A DNA stretch of 34,060 bases from CAYGZM01 sp964354365 (GCA_964354365.1 CAYGZM010000029.1:1-34060); one strand, 5' to 3'; shown: positions 8,206 through 15,857, counted from the stretch's first letter. Numbers and translations: made by a program. Notes: generated by a model not told the origin, from the sequence alone.

Positions 8206-8242
8206 CATAAAAAATTCCGGCGCAAAGCACAATCGCCGGAAT
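8206..8242 (-). terminator. Intrinsic terminator between rho and valS
   Basis: ATTCCGGCG (8214-8222) and CGCCGGAAT (8234-8242) form a 9-bp GC-rich stem with an 11-base loop. On the minus strand the stem is followed by TTTTTATGG, a good U-tract. It lies downstream of rho and ends about 24 bases before the valS start codon. Confidence 0.8.
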
Positions 8243-8349
8243 AGGATGTTACTAAAACCAAACACGAATGTAAACCAAACATCTCGCGCAAAGGGCACGC
8301 GGGCACGCGCGTCGTGTTGAGACGGCCGGTTCTGAATATGCAACCCGAA

Positions 8350-9828
8350 TCAGTCGATGTTCATTGTCATCAGGAACTCTGCGTTGGTTCGACACTTCGA
8401 GAGCCTGTTCTTGAGCAGCTCGACGGCTTCGACCGGGTTCAATTCGCTCAGCACGCGGCGGAGCCGATAAACAAGCCCGAGCTCCTTCGGGTCAAGGAGC
8501 AATTCCTCCCTTCTGGTTCCGCTTCGGCTAATGTCAATTGCCGGCCAGGTCCGTCTGTCAACCAGTCGTCTGTCGAGGTGCAGCTCCATATTGCCGGTCG
8601 CCTTGAACTCCTCGAAGATTACCTCGTCCATCTTTGAGCCGGTGTCTATCAAGGCGGTTGCGAAGATGCTCAATGAGCCGCCGTGCTCCACGTTTCTTGC
8701 CGCGCCGAAGAATTTCTTCGGCATCTGCATCGCGCTTGCATCGACGCCGCCGGTCAGGATCCTGCCTGAGTGCGGCATCTCGCTGTTGTAGGCGCGTGCC
8801 AGACGTGTTATTGAATCCAGAAGGATTACCACGTCCTGACCGTATTCCACCATCCGCTTTGCCTTTTCTATCACTATTTCGGCCACCTGGCAGTGCCGGG
8901 CCGCCGGCTCGTCGAAGGTCGAGCTTATCACCTCAACGTCGTCGGCGGTCTTACGCTCCATCTCCGTGACTTCCTCGGGCCGTTCGTCAACCAGCAGCAC
9001 TATCAGCTTGACTTCCGGGTGATTTGTGCTCATTGCATTGGCGATCTTCTGCAGCAGGATTGTCTTGCCCGTGCGCGGCGGGGCGACAAGGAGGCCTCGC
9101 TGCCCTTTGCCCACCGGCGTCACGAGGTCGATTATGCGCATATTCAACTCTTCCGGCGTTGTCTCCAGTATGAAGCGCTGCTCCGGATGCAGTGGTGTCA
9201 GATCGCTGAATACCACTTTGTCTGCGAGGATGTCGGGATTCTCATAGTTAATCGCCTCAACGCGAAGAAGGGCAAAGTACTTCTCGGAATCCTTGGGCGG
9301 CCTGATCTGTCCGGAGACAATGTTGCCCGTCCGCAGGCCGAAACGCCTGATCTGCGAGGGTGAGACGTAGATATCGTCGGACGAGGAAAGGTAGTTGTAA
9401 TCCGGAGTGCGCAGGAAGCCGTAGCCGTCGGGCAGCACTTCGAGCACGCCTTCGCCGTACATAAGTCCGTCCTGACGGATGCGCTCCTTGAGGATTCTGA
9501 AAATCAGATCCTGCTTCTTGAGGGCGCTGTACTCGGTGAGGTTCTCAGCCTTTGCAATCTCGTGCAGCTCGGCAACGGTCAGTTTCTGCAGATCGGTCAG
9601 ATACAGATTGCCTTTCTTGACGCGCTCATACTTGGCGTGCGTGGATTCTTCATCGGATTCTTTCTTCTTCGCTTCATCGTTAGCCTCGGCAGCGGGGGCC
9701 TCGTCAGCCGTAGCCGTGGCCGTTGCGCTTTCTACCTCGGCCTGCTCGGCGACGGCTTGATCTTCTGCGACAGCCTTTCTCCTGGAGCTCTTGTGTTTTT
9801 TGTTTTTCTTTGCTGAAGCCTTAGCCAT
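8350..9828 (-). CDS. rho: Transcription termination factor Rho
   Basis: Hexameric RNA-dependent ATPase/helicase that releases nascent transcripts. The 492-residue protein begins with a low-complexity extension (residues 1-70, Lys/Ala/Glu rich with a TATATAT-type Ala/Thr stretch) that E. coli Rho lacks. The Rho N-terminal helical domain follows (LTVAELHEIAKAENL, about 83-115), then the RNA-binding cold-shock-like fold (GVLEVLPDGYGFLRTPDYNY, about 127-195). The RecA core has Walker A APPRTGKT (249-256), the Walker B region ending VVILLDSITRLARAYN, and GGVDASAMQMPKKFFGAARN. The usual PPKAGKT reads PPRTGKT here. The ATG at 9828 has a perfect AAAGGAG site 6 bases upstream, which rules out the longer frame. 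Confidence 0.97.
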   Translation of the reverse strand: MAKASAKKNKKHKSSRRKAVAEDQAVAEQAEVESATATATADEAPAAEANDEAKKKESDEESTHAKYERVKKGNLYLTDLQKLTVAELHEIAKAENLTEYSALKKQDLIFRILKERIRQDGLMYGEGVLEVLPDGYGFLRTPDYNYLSSSDDIYVSPSQIRRFGLRTGNIVSGQIRPPKDSEKYFALLRVEAINYENPDILADKVVFSDLTPLHPEQRFILETTPEELNMRIIDLVTPVGKGQRGLLVAPPRTGKTILLQKIANAMSTNHPEVKLIVLLVDERPEEVTEMERKTADDVEVISSTFDEPAARHCQVAEIVIEKAKRMVEYGQDVVILLDSITRLARAYNSEMPHSGRILTGGVDASAMQMPKKFFGAARNVEHGGSLSIFATALIDTGSKMDEVIFEEFKATGNMELHLDRRLVDRRTWPAIDISRSGTRREELLLDPKELGLVYRLRRVLSELNPVEAVELLKNRLSKCRTNAEFLMTMNID

Positions 9829-9999
9829 TATTACTCCTTTGCCACTTGTGAAAATGTATTCCCCGCCCATGCAGGGCCGTAATTCGGTTAAAAAAACTTT
9901 GTCAAAGTAGTTCAGTAGGACTTGGGTTTTGGACGGAAGAACGAAACTTAAATATCAGAAGCTACTGCCGCAATCCGAGTAACCTGCTGTAAACCCCAC

Positions 10000-10617
10000 T
10001 TAACTCTTATCTAAAACACTCGAGAAGATATCAGCGACTTGCCTGACTAATGCCGAAAAGCCAGAATTGTTCTTTATGATATTATCGGCGACGCCTACCT
10101 TCTTGTCCAGAGAAATTTGAGAATTTTCTCTGACTTTCAACTGATTTTCGTCAAAAATACCCATTTTTTTGGCCCTCTCGGCCCTTATCTGTAGGTCGCA
10201 CTCGACGAAAATGAGCCTGTCGCATCGTTTTTCCCAGCCCACCTCGAGCAGAAGGGGCATATCCAGCACGACTGCCTTTACCCTGCTTTGGCCGTTGTGC
10301 CGCCTGATAAGCTGCTCAGTCTCTTTTAGCACAAGCGGGTGGATTGTCTTGTTAAGCAGCGACAGCTTTTCGGGATCGGCGAAAACGATCTTTGCGAGCT
10401 TTCCGCGGTCGATTTTGCCCGCCGGGTGCAGAATCTCTCGCCCAAAAAGGCCGACGATTTCTTCCCTGACGCCGGCTTCGTCCAGCAGCCTGTGCGCTAT
10501 CTTGTCGGCATCAACGACCGCACAGCCCAATTTGGCGAACTCATTTGCGACTGTGCTCTTGCCCGAGCCTATACCGCCCAGAATGCCTATTATGGGTTTT
10601 CTTCCGGAAGAACTCAC
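10000..10617 (-). CDS. coaE: Dephospho-CoA kinase
   Basis: Last step of coenzyme A synthesis: ATP-dependent phosphorylation of the 3'-hydroxyl of dephospho-CoA in the cytoplasm. The 205-residue P-loop protein has Walker A GGIGSGKST at 14-22, the substrate-binding VVDADKIAHRLLDE, KLAKIVFADPEKLSLLNKTIHPLV, the VLDMPLLLEVGWEKRCDRLIFVEC strand and DNIIKNNSG near the end, all standard for CoaE. It starts with GTG at 10617. No ribosome-binding site is visible, and a strong promoter (10626-10654) puts the predicted RNA start within about four bases of this codon, so the message may be leaderless. Downstream is rho, 171 bases away. Confidence 0.94.
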   Translation of the reverse strand: MSSSGRKPIIGILGGIGSGKSTVANEFAKLGCAVVDADKIAHRLLDEAGVREEIVGLFGREILHPAGKIDRGKLAKIVFADPEKLSLLNKTIHPLVLKETEQLIRRHNGQSRVKAVVLDMPLLLEVGWEKRCDRLIFVECDLQIRAERAKKMGIFDENQLKVRENSQISLDKKVGVADNIIKNNSGFSALVRQVADIFSSVLDKS

Positions 10618-10625
10618 ACCCGGCT

Positions 10626-10654
10626 ATTCTAACGATTCTCAAATGGGCAGTCAA
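10626..10654 (-). promoter_or_regulatory. Sigma70-type promoter for coaE
   Basis: Minus strand TTGACT (10649-10654) and TAGAAT (10626-10631) with a 17-base spacer, each a 5/6 match to consensus. The start codon follows only 8 bases after the -10 box, so transcription should begin at or next to it. Confidence 0.7.
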
Positions 10655-10729
10655 GACTGCAAGCTCACTTTTTTATTGACGTCCCAAAGGTTAGGGGCAA
10701 TCTGGTTGTTCACTTCCGGAACAGCCAAT

Positions 10730-10824
10730 AGCGTTTATCGCTTTATCCGCTACCAGCACAACGGCTCTGGGAGATTCTCGGAGCCGTTTTATTACCTGCT
10801 GTCAGCCCTAATGCGATAAACGCT
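10730..10824. repeat. Nested inverted-repeat element, possibly a structured RNA
   Basis: Three concentric pairings can be read: AGCGTTTATCGC (10730-10741) with its exact complement at 10813-10824; CAGCA (10754-10758) with TGCTG (10797-10801); and AACGGCTC (10760-10767) with GAGCCGTT (10781-10788), which encloses GAG-ATT-CTC. The element lies alone in a gene-free region. It fits no RNA family or mobile-element end that I recognise. Confidence 0.55.
10760..10793 (+). terminator. Terminator-like hairpin in the core of the nested element
   Basis: An 8-bp stem AACGGCTC/GAGCCGTT with a small inner hairpin, followed on the plus strand by TTTTATTA. No plus-strand gene lies immediately upstream, so it may end an unannotated short transcript. 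Confidence 0.4.
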
Positions 10825-11026
10825 TTCTTACCCGATAGTGTTTTCCCCACAAATCTTGGGACGATACCACTGTTTTGATGATTCAACGCGTGAATTTTCG
10901 AGTTGGAAACACCCACGGGCGCGATTCACGTTTGTAGGTGAATTATTTCTCATCGTTGGGCGTTTTCTCAGCTTTGGGCGCGAGGCGGGCAATCTTTGTC
11001 GTCCGTGAGTTCCTGCGGTGTGCCTT

Positions 11027-11093
11027 GTCATTCCCGCGAAAGCGGGAATCCAGTACCCGCGGTCTCTGGATTCCGGCTCAAGGCCGGAATGAC
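11027..11093. repeat. Composite REP-like repeat (GTCATTCCCGC type)
   Basis: Contains ATTCCCGC-GAAA-GCGGGAAT, then CCAG, a spacer, CTGG, and ATTCCGGC-TCAA-GGCCGGAAT. The outer bases GTCATTCC and GGAATGAC are complementary, so the unit is two hairpins within a larger inverted repeat. A single-hairpin relative lies at 18577-18603. This class of intergenic repeat is widespread in bacteria. Confidence 0.8.
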
Positions 11094-11291
11094 TCGCCGC
11101 GGCGGGCGCGGATGAGCTCCGTGAGAAAGTCTGTTCTTACCTAACAAAGATGAAGTACACCCAACACCCAAGGCGACCGGCCGTACAAGAGTAAATCACG
11201 CAAAGCTCAAGAGTGCAAGCAAAAAGGAAGTCCCGAATAATCGATTGTGAGGTCCTGTTGTTGCCCTTCAGCTTTCGATATGGTCCTCAAT

Positions 11292-13061
11292 TCATAGGAC
11301 GCGAATCTTCTGCCGGGCCTTTCCCAGGCTTCTTAGCAGGTAGTTTTTCACGACCAGGTCCCAGCTCATATTCTCAGCGAGATGGTGTCCGGTCTCAATC
11401 ATGGTTGCGATTTCAGATTCATTGCTTGGCAGGCGCGAGCATATCTGCATTGCGACCTTCTCACTGACGCTCGCTTCTATTCGGTCGCGGACGGCCCGGT
11501 CGATATGCAGCATATCCTCTATATCGGCGTAGTCCTGGGTCTGGAGGTTCGTGTAGTCGGCGACGATTACGTTCTTGACGTCCTGGCCCCCCGTGACGTC
11601 GCGCAGGAAACCGGAGCACCCGCAGACGCTGCTTATCACGCATATACCCCCGAACGTCAGCGGCTCGAGCTGGGCAATGCCGAACGGCTCATAGATGCTC
11701 TGGCCGAATTCCACATCACTTCCCTTGCGGATATCCATAAACTCCATATCCTGCGGCATCCTCATCCCGCAATGCTTTCGGCTGAAACCGAACTGGTTGA
11801 TGAAGATGATCTTTATGTTGCGGGTCTTGGCGTTGAATCTCTGCACGTGCAGGTAGAAGCTCGCTTCACCGCCGGAAAGGTCGGGCCAGCTCTCACGGTG
11901 GGCGACAGGCCAGCCGTATGTGGATTCCATTTTGGCTATATCATCGGGACGCCGCCGGGAGACCTCGGTGGACAGCAGGAACAGCACGCCGGTCTTGCCC
12001 TGTGTTCTGAACTCCTGTTCCATCGTGTAGAGCACCTCCAGGTCGCGCCAAAGCCCTTTGCTCTTGACCAGTCTGGTGACGTGAGTGAATACATAGTCCG
12101 GCCTGTAGCCCAGCAGGTTCTGACAGTAGGATTGCAGTTTTTCCTTTGATGCGAGTTTCTCGGCGACCGTGATTTGATATGCGGGTATGCCGTTATAGAC
12201 AATGTCTATATCGAGGGTCTCGAATTCAGGCGCGAGAAACCGCAGCTCGTCGGCCACGTAGTCGCCCACGGCGTATATGTGATCGCAGTGTTTGGAAGCC
12301 TCGACAAGAGCGTGCTTGAAGTACGTGCCCTGGTCGCCAAACACGTCGTTGACATAGAGCCGGTCATGGTGGGCCTGCTTCATAACGTTGTAGAACATCG
12401 TGTCGTGGCCGGGGTGCTCCTCGACGATGCGGCGCATTGTCGCCACCTCGTGGGCGTAGAAGACGGTCTTGAGATCGCAATTAGGCTCCAGGATGGCCGC
12501 CAGCGCGGTGGGCATTCCCATGAACTCGTGCGAGATAATGGTTGTCGAGTCTGTGACCGCATCGATTGCCTTCAGCGCTGCGATTGCCGGCGGCGCCAAT
12601 CTGACGTACTGTTCGTACTCCCAGAGATTCTCGAACAGGTTGCTCTGCACGCCGAATTCGTTGTAAAGCAGCCGCTTGAACTCGTTGACCGTGTCCCGGT
12701 TCATGTGTCTTACGTCGAAGACCAGGACCTCAGGCGAGCTTTTCACGCCCGTTTCCTCATCGACGAACATTCGCCGCCCATACACGATGCCCACGTTGTA
12801 AGCACTCTCGATTCTGCGGAAGGACGGCGCATATTGCGGATTGATCAATCCGTCAACGGAAGAATACAGCACCTCGCCGTCTTCGCCGAGCCGTTCCGAC
12901 GGAGAACCGTCGGTTGTGAACATCGGGCCGACGAGGATCGACCTCTCGACGGCTTCGAGGTATGATGGGCAGGTGAACAAGCCGTGGAGCACCGCGCCTA
13001 TCCCGCCGACTTTCCCGACCGCCTCGTGAGTGACGTGTACTACTGTGGTCTCGTTGGCCAT
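11292..13061 (-). CDS. Glycogen/starch synthase-like glycosyltransferase (GT5, GT-B fold)
   Basis: A 589-residue cytoplasmic protein with both lobes of a GT-B enzyme. The N-terminal nucleotide-sugar loop reads HEAVGKVGGIGAVLHGL (residues 12-28), as in glycogen synthases. The middle has FYAHEVATMRR (201-211) and YAVGDYVADEL, then VYNGIP (288-293) opens the second lobe. HVTRLVKSKG (327-336) gives the Arg and Lys that contact phosphates, and EPFGIAQLE (458-466) is the family E-x7-E motif followed by TFGG. The likely reaction is alpha-glucan elongation from ADP- or UDP-glucose; the exact donor and acceptor cannot be read. It is monocistronic, with a GGAAGGA ribosome-binding site and its own promoter overlapped by a palindrome. 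Insertions make it longer than bacterial GlgA (about 480 residues). Confidence 0.82.
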   Translation of the reverse strand: MANETTVVHVTHEAVGKVGGIGAVLHGLFTCPSYLEAVERSILVGPMFTTDGSPSERLGEDGEVLYSSVDGLINPQYAPSFRRIESAYNVGIVYGRRMFVDEETGVKSSPEVLVFDVRHMNRDTVNEFKRLLYNEFGVQSNLFENLWEYEQYVRLAPPAIAALKAIDAVTDSTTIISHEFMGMPTALAAILEPNCDLKTVFYAHEVATMRRIVEEHPGHDTMFYNVMKQAHHDRLYVNDVFGDQGTYFKHALVEASKHCDHIYAVGDYVADELRFLAPEFETLDIDIVYNGIPAYQITVAEKLASKEKLQSYCQNLLGYRPDYVFTHVTRLVKSKGLWRDLEVLYTMEQEFRTQGKTGVLFLLSTEVSRRRPDDIAKMESTYGWPVAHRESWPDLSGGEASFYLHVQRFNAKTRNIKIIFINQFGFSRKHCGMRMPQDMEFMDIRKGSDVEFGQSIYEPFGIAQLEPLTFGGICVISSVCGCSGFLRDVTGGQDVKNVIVADYTNLQTQDYADIEDMLHIDRAVRDRIEASVSEKVAMQICSRLPSNESEIATMIETGHHLAENMSWDLVVKNYLLRSLGKARQKIRVL

Positions 13062-13111
13062 CTAAGTTTCCTTCCAAGCAGTGATTTAGGGTTTTCCCAA
13101 GTTGCTTGCTA

Positions 13112-13134
13112 TTCTCTATGTAAAGTATAGAGAA
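13112..13134. promoter_or_regulatory. Palindrome over the -10 box of the glycogen-synthase-like gene (candidate operator)
   Basis: TTCTCTAT (13112-13119) and ATAGAGAA (13127-13134) are exact inverted repeats with a 7-base centre. The palindrome covers the -10 hexamer and the predicted transcription start of the promoter at 13124-13151, a typical place for a dimeric repressor site. Confidence 0.5.
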
Positions 13135-13151
13135 CGCTTTCCGAGGGACAA
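13124..13151 (-). promoter_or_regulatory. Sigma70-type promoter for the glycogen-synthase-like gene
   Basis: Minus strand TTGTCC (13146-13151) and TATACT (13124-13129) with a 16-base spacer. Transcription would start near 13117, about 55 bases before the ATG. Confidence 0.6.
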
Positions 13152-13267
13152 AACTGGAGTGTCACTGAGGCGCGATGATTTTTACGGACCGAGAAAATCA
13201 CTGCGGACGCAGGGTTGGATATGGTTTTTTAGGACCGCACTGTCGGGGCCTGAAGGTTGTCTGAATG

Positions 13268-13771
13268 TCAGCCTATTCTGCTTCGCAGAGTCCTTACTAA
13301 GCCTGCAAGCACTTGTGGAGCGAGGTCGGCCAGCTCCGGCTCTGGTATTTCGCTGATTGCTATTCTATCGATGATGGCCGTGGCTTGCCGCCCGTAGGGG
13401 GCTATCGAGGCGGTCGTCCTCTCGGCTTCATCAAGCTCGCCGTCGGCCATTTGGCGCAGGTACAGAATTATGTTTTTGGTCAGCTCCTTCTCGCTTATCT
13501 CGCAAATCGGTCCCCCGAGCCCCGATGGTCCGTTCGGAGTGTCCCTCTCCTGCAGGATGTCCTGGGTGAGCCGGTACGTCTCGGCCATAAGGCGTTTCTT
13601 CTTTTCCTCTTCGGTTTCATCAATGGGCGCGAGCTTAAGCTCGTCGTCAACGTTCAGATCCGGTACATAGACCTTATTGTGACAGGCCGGGCACTTGCCC
13701 CATTTTCCGCCGGCGGTGTCGGCCGCCCTTATCTCTTTGCCACAACGGTCGCAGTGAAAAGTTATAGCCAT
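13268..13771 (-). CDS. Zinc-ribbon protein of unknown function
   Basis: A 167-residue protein. Residues 5-35 form a zinc ribbon with two CxxC knuckles: FHCDRCGKEI (C7, C10) and WGKCPACHNKVYVP (C27, C30), linked by an Ala/Gly-rich turn. The middle is acidic and then Lys-rich (DETEEEKKKRLMAETYRLTQDILQ) and looks helical. The C-terminal half (about 85-165) is an all-alpha region with no motif I recognise. Similar ribbon-plus-helical proteins are common in planctomycetes, but I cannot name a function. It begins 20 bases after the queF stop on the same strand, with an AGAGG site 7 bases before the ATG, so it is likely co-transcribed with queF. Confidence 0.75.
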   Translation of the reverse strand: MAITFHCDRCGKEIRAADTAGGKWGKCPACHNKVYVPDLNVDDELKLAPIDETEEEKKKRLMAETYRLTQDILQERDTPNGPSGLGGPICEISEKELTKNIILYLRQMADGELDEAERTTASIAPYGRQATAIIDRIAISEIPEPELADLAPQVLAGLVRTLRSRIG

Positions 13772-13791
13772 TTTAGCACCTCTGATGAAAA

Positions 13792-14148
13792 CTACGCTTT
13801 CTCCGCCCCATATTCCGCAACGACGTCAGTGGTAATGCCGCCGCGAGGCGTAAATCGGGAGGCAACCTTCATCCATCGCGGTTTGCAGACGCCGCTCAAA
13901 TCGTCCAATATATCGTTTGTCAGCGCCTCGTAGAATATCCCCCTGTTCCGGTAGCTCTGCATATAGAGCTTCAGACTCTTGAGCTCGATGCAGGATTTGC
14001 CGGGCCGGTACTCGATGACAATCTCGCCGAAGTCCGGCTGACCGGTCCGCGGACAAACGCTCGTGAACTCCGGACACCTGATCGTAATGCAATAGTCTCG
14101 CTCGGGGCGGGGATTATCGAACAATTCTATTTCCGGCTTTTTGCTCAT
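13792..14148 (-). CDS. queF: NADPH-dependent 7-cyano-7-deazaguanine reductase
   Basis: Reduces preQ0 to preQ1 in queuosine synthesis. The 118-residue product is the short (unimodular) type. It has the nucleophile motif EFTSVCPRTGQPDFG with Cys32 and Asp39, and the QueF signature ELKSLKLYMQSYRNRG (about 55-70) that binds NADPH, followed by HxN-like FYEALTNDI. The ATG at 14148 fits the family N-terminus and the promoter at 14179-14207; the longer frame to 14250 would cross that promoter. QueC and QueE, which act earlier in the pathway, are encoded 2.7 kb away at 16853-18252. The zinc-ribbon gene follows in the same unit. Confidence 0.94.
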   Translation of the reverse strand: MSKKPEIELFDNPRPERDYCITIRCPEFTSVCPRTGQPDFGEIVIEYRPGKSCIELKSLKLYMQSYRNRGIFYEALTNDILDDLSGVCKPRWMKVASRFTPRGGITTDVVAEYGAEKA

Positions 14149-14178
14149 AATTCGGCCACTTACAGACTCTACCCAAAT

Positions 14179-14207
14179 AGTATAATCCAAACGCCCGTGC
14201 CGGACAA
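14179..14207 (-). promoter_or_regulatory. Sigma70-type promoter for queF
   Basis: Minus strand TTGTCC (14202-14207) and TATACT (14179-14184) with a 17-base spacer. The predicted start is near 14172, leaving a leader of about 24 bases, too short for a preQ1 riboswitch. Confidence 0.65.
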
Positions 14208-14231
14208 GCAATAATCGACCTTCCGGCTGAC

Positions 14232-14265
14232 AAAAAAGCTCCGCCGGCAAAGCGCCCGCCGGCGG
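14232..14265 (-). terminator. Strong terminator-like hairpin inside the divergent queF-sulfatase gap
   Basis: CCGCCGGC (14241-14248) and GCCGGCGG (14258-14265) form an 8-bp GC stem. On the minus strand it is followed by AGCTTTTTTG. No minus-strand gene lies upstream of it, so it would stop antisense transcription from the sulfatase side or end a short unannotated RNA. Confidence 0.55.
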
Positions 14266-14279
14266 TTGTGCATCTTTGT

Positions 14280-14308
14280 TTGACAGCGCGAGGGATAACC
14301 GCTAAGAT
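14280..14308 (+). promoter_or_regulatory. Sigma70-type promoter for the sulfatase gene
   Basis: TTGACA (14280-14285) and TAAGAT (14303-14308) with a 17-base spacer: a perfect -35 and a good -10. The leader to the ATG at 14379 is about 64 bases. Confidence 0.65.
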
Positions 14309-14378
14309 GCTTTCACGGCTGAGTTCCTTTGAGGCTTTCTCGTACCGAAATAATGCCAAAGCAGAAGGAGGATACTGA

Positions 14379-15821
14379 ATGAGACCTGAGGCTGTGCTTA
14401 TGAACAGACGGCGGTTTCTGACTGCTCTCGGCGCCGCCGCGACTGCTGCGGCCTTGCCGGGCGGCCTGCTCGCTACCGGGCCGGCAGCAAAGGCTAAGAG
14501 ACCAAATTTCGTTTTTATCTTTGCCGATGATCTGGGCTGGGGCGACCTCGGCTGCTATGGGAATCGTCAGATAAAGACCCCTTGTTTGGACAGGCTTGCC
14601 GCCGAGGGGACATTGTTCACTCAGTTCTACGTCAATGGCTCGGTCTGCTCGCCGTCGCGGACGGCGATTATGACCAGCCATTACCCGGCGCGGCACGCCG
14701 TCCATGGCCACTTTGCGGCCCACGCCCAGAACAAGGCTCGCGCAATGCCCGACTGGCTCGACCCCAAGGTCCATACTGTCACCGGCCTGCTCAAAAATGC
14801 GGGCTACACGACGGGGCACTTCGGCAAATGGCACCTCGGTTCCGGTGTCGGCGCGCCAACGCCCGGCAATTACGGGATCGATGAACACGTTACGTTGGTC
14901 TCTTCAGGGCCGCAACTCGAAGCGACAGAAGACCCGTACTTCTGGGCAAAATCCACCGCGCAGATAGTGGATAAGACCATCGAGTTCATCGAGAAGCACC
15001 GAGACAAGCCGTTCTATGTCAACGTATGGACCCTCGTCCCGCACGCCACCCTTCATCCCACCGACGAGCAGATGGAGCCTTACAAGAGGTATGCGCCGGC
15101 CGGCGTCCCCTACGAGGGCGTCAAGCAGATTTACTACGCCGCAGTAACCGATCTCGACACCCAGATCGGCCGGCTCATCAAGAGAATTGACGAGCTCGGC
15201 CTGGCCGATAACACCCTCATCGCCTTCTCCAGTGACAACGGCCCCGAGGACCTCGATATTCGCAACGCCGTCCACAGCGGCATCGGCAGCACAGGACCCT
15301 TCCGCGGCAGAAAGCGAAGTCTATATGAGGGCGGTGTCCGCCTGCCGTTTATTGTCCGCTGGACCAGCCGAACGCCGCCCGGAAAGGTGGACGATACGAG
15401 TGTCGTCGCGGGCGTCGATTGGCTGCCAACTGTCCTGAGCCTTGCCGGCGTCAAGCTGCCGGTCGATTTGAATCCCGATGGCGAGGACATGTCCGAATCG
15501 CTTCTCGGCAGACCCAAACAGCGCAGCAGACCGTTAATGTGGGAGTGGCGATTCAGGGTCTTTGGCGATATGGTTCACAGGTGCCCGATGCTCGCCATCC
15601 GCGAGGGGAAATGGAAGCTGCTGATGAATCCCGACCGCAGCCGTACTGAGCTTTACGACATCCCAAAAGACCCGACAGAGCTGGATAACCTGGCCGATCA
15701 GCATCCTGATATAGTCAAGGGAATGTCTCAGAAGGTGCTCGAATGGCAGAAAACGCTTCCTTCCGGGCCTATCGAACAGGCTGCCGGCTCGAATGCCTAT
15801 CCCTGGCCGAAAGGGCAATGA
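14379..15821 (+). CDS. Tat-exported formylglycine-dependent sulfatase
   Basis: Hydrolyses sulfate esters, in this group usually on polysaccharides such as algal or host glycans; the substrate here is unknown. The 480-residue protein has a twin-arginine signal (MNRRRFLTALG, residues 8-18, then an Ala-rich stretch to about 36). The alkaline-phosphatase-superfamily core starts RPNFVFIFADDLGWGDLGCYG (metal Asp 50 and 51). The sulfatase signature VCSPSRTAIMTS places the formylglycine-forming Cys at residue 90, followed by the YPARHAVHGH block. FGKWHLG and FSSDNGPED provide further metal and substrate ligands. AGGAGG lies 7 bases before the first ATG. It is a single gene with its own promoter; no formylglycine-generating enzyme gene is in the window. 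Confidence 0.93.
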   Translation: MRPEAVLMNRRRFLTALGAAATAAALPGGLLATGPAAKAKRPNFVFIFADDLGWGDLGCYGNRQIKTPCLDRLAAEGTLFTQFYVNGSVCSPSRTAIMTSHYPARHAVHGHFAAHAQNKARAMPDWLDPKVHTVTGLLKNAGYTTGHFGKWHLGSGVGAPTPGNYGIDEHVTLVSSGPQLEATEDPYFWAKSTAQIVDKTIEFIEKHRDKPFYVNVWTLVPHATLHPTDEQMEPYKRYAPAGVPYEGVKQIYYAAVTDLDTQIGRLIKRIDELGLADNTLIAFSSDNGPEDLDIRNAVHSGIGSTGPFRGRKRSLYEGGVRLPFIVRWTSRTPPGKVDDTSVVAGVDWLPTVLSLAGVKLPVDLNPDGEDMSESLLGRPKQRSRPLMWEWRFRVFGDMVHRCPMLAIREGKWKLLMNPDRSRTELYDIPKDPTELDNLADQHPDIVKGMSQKVLEWQKTLPSGPIEQAAGSNAYPWPKGQ

Positions 15822-15857
15822 CCATACCTGCTGCAAGGCGAACGTTCCCCGGGATAC

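Larger units (their letters stand above)
10618..11291. other. 674-base non-coding region rich in inverted repeats
   Basis: No gene is convincing here; the open frames are short, biased and unlike any family. It holds the coaE promoter (10626-10654), a nested-stem structure (10730-10824) with a terminator-like core, and a composite REP-like repeat (11027-11093). Nothing is recognised between 11094 and 11291. Confidence 0.6.

Noticed and set aside
9896..9908. Short ACTTTGTCAAAGT palindrome upstream of rho, considered as a coaE terminator
   Set aside because: The stem is only about 5 AT-rich pairs with a 3-base loop; the same bases include a TTGACA that may instead belong to the rho promoter. 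Evidence is too weak for either call.
10828..11031. A 67-codon minus-strand frame in the intergenic region
   Set aside because: No ribosome-binding site, no recognisable motif, and it runs into the REP-like repeat.
12174..12965. A 263-codon plus-strand frame opposite the glycogen-synthase-like gene
   Set aside because: Composition is that of an antisense shadow; no domain is recognisable and the opposite strand carries clear GT-B motifs.
14149..14250. Upstream extension of queF
   Set aside because: The extra 34 codons would contain the queF promoter and part of a terminator hairpin, and queF homologues start near the chosen ATG.
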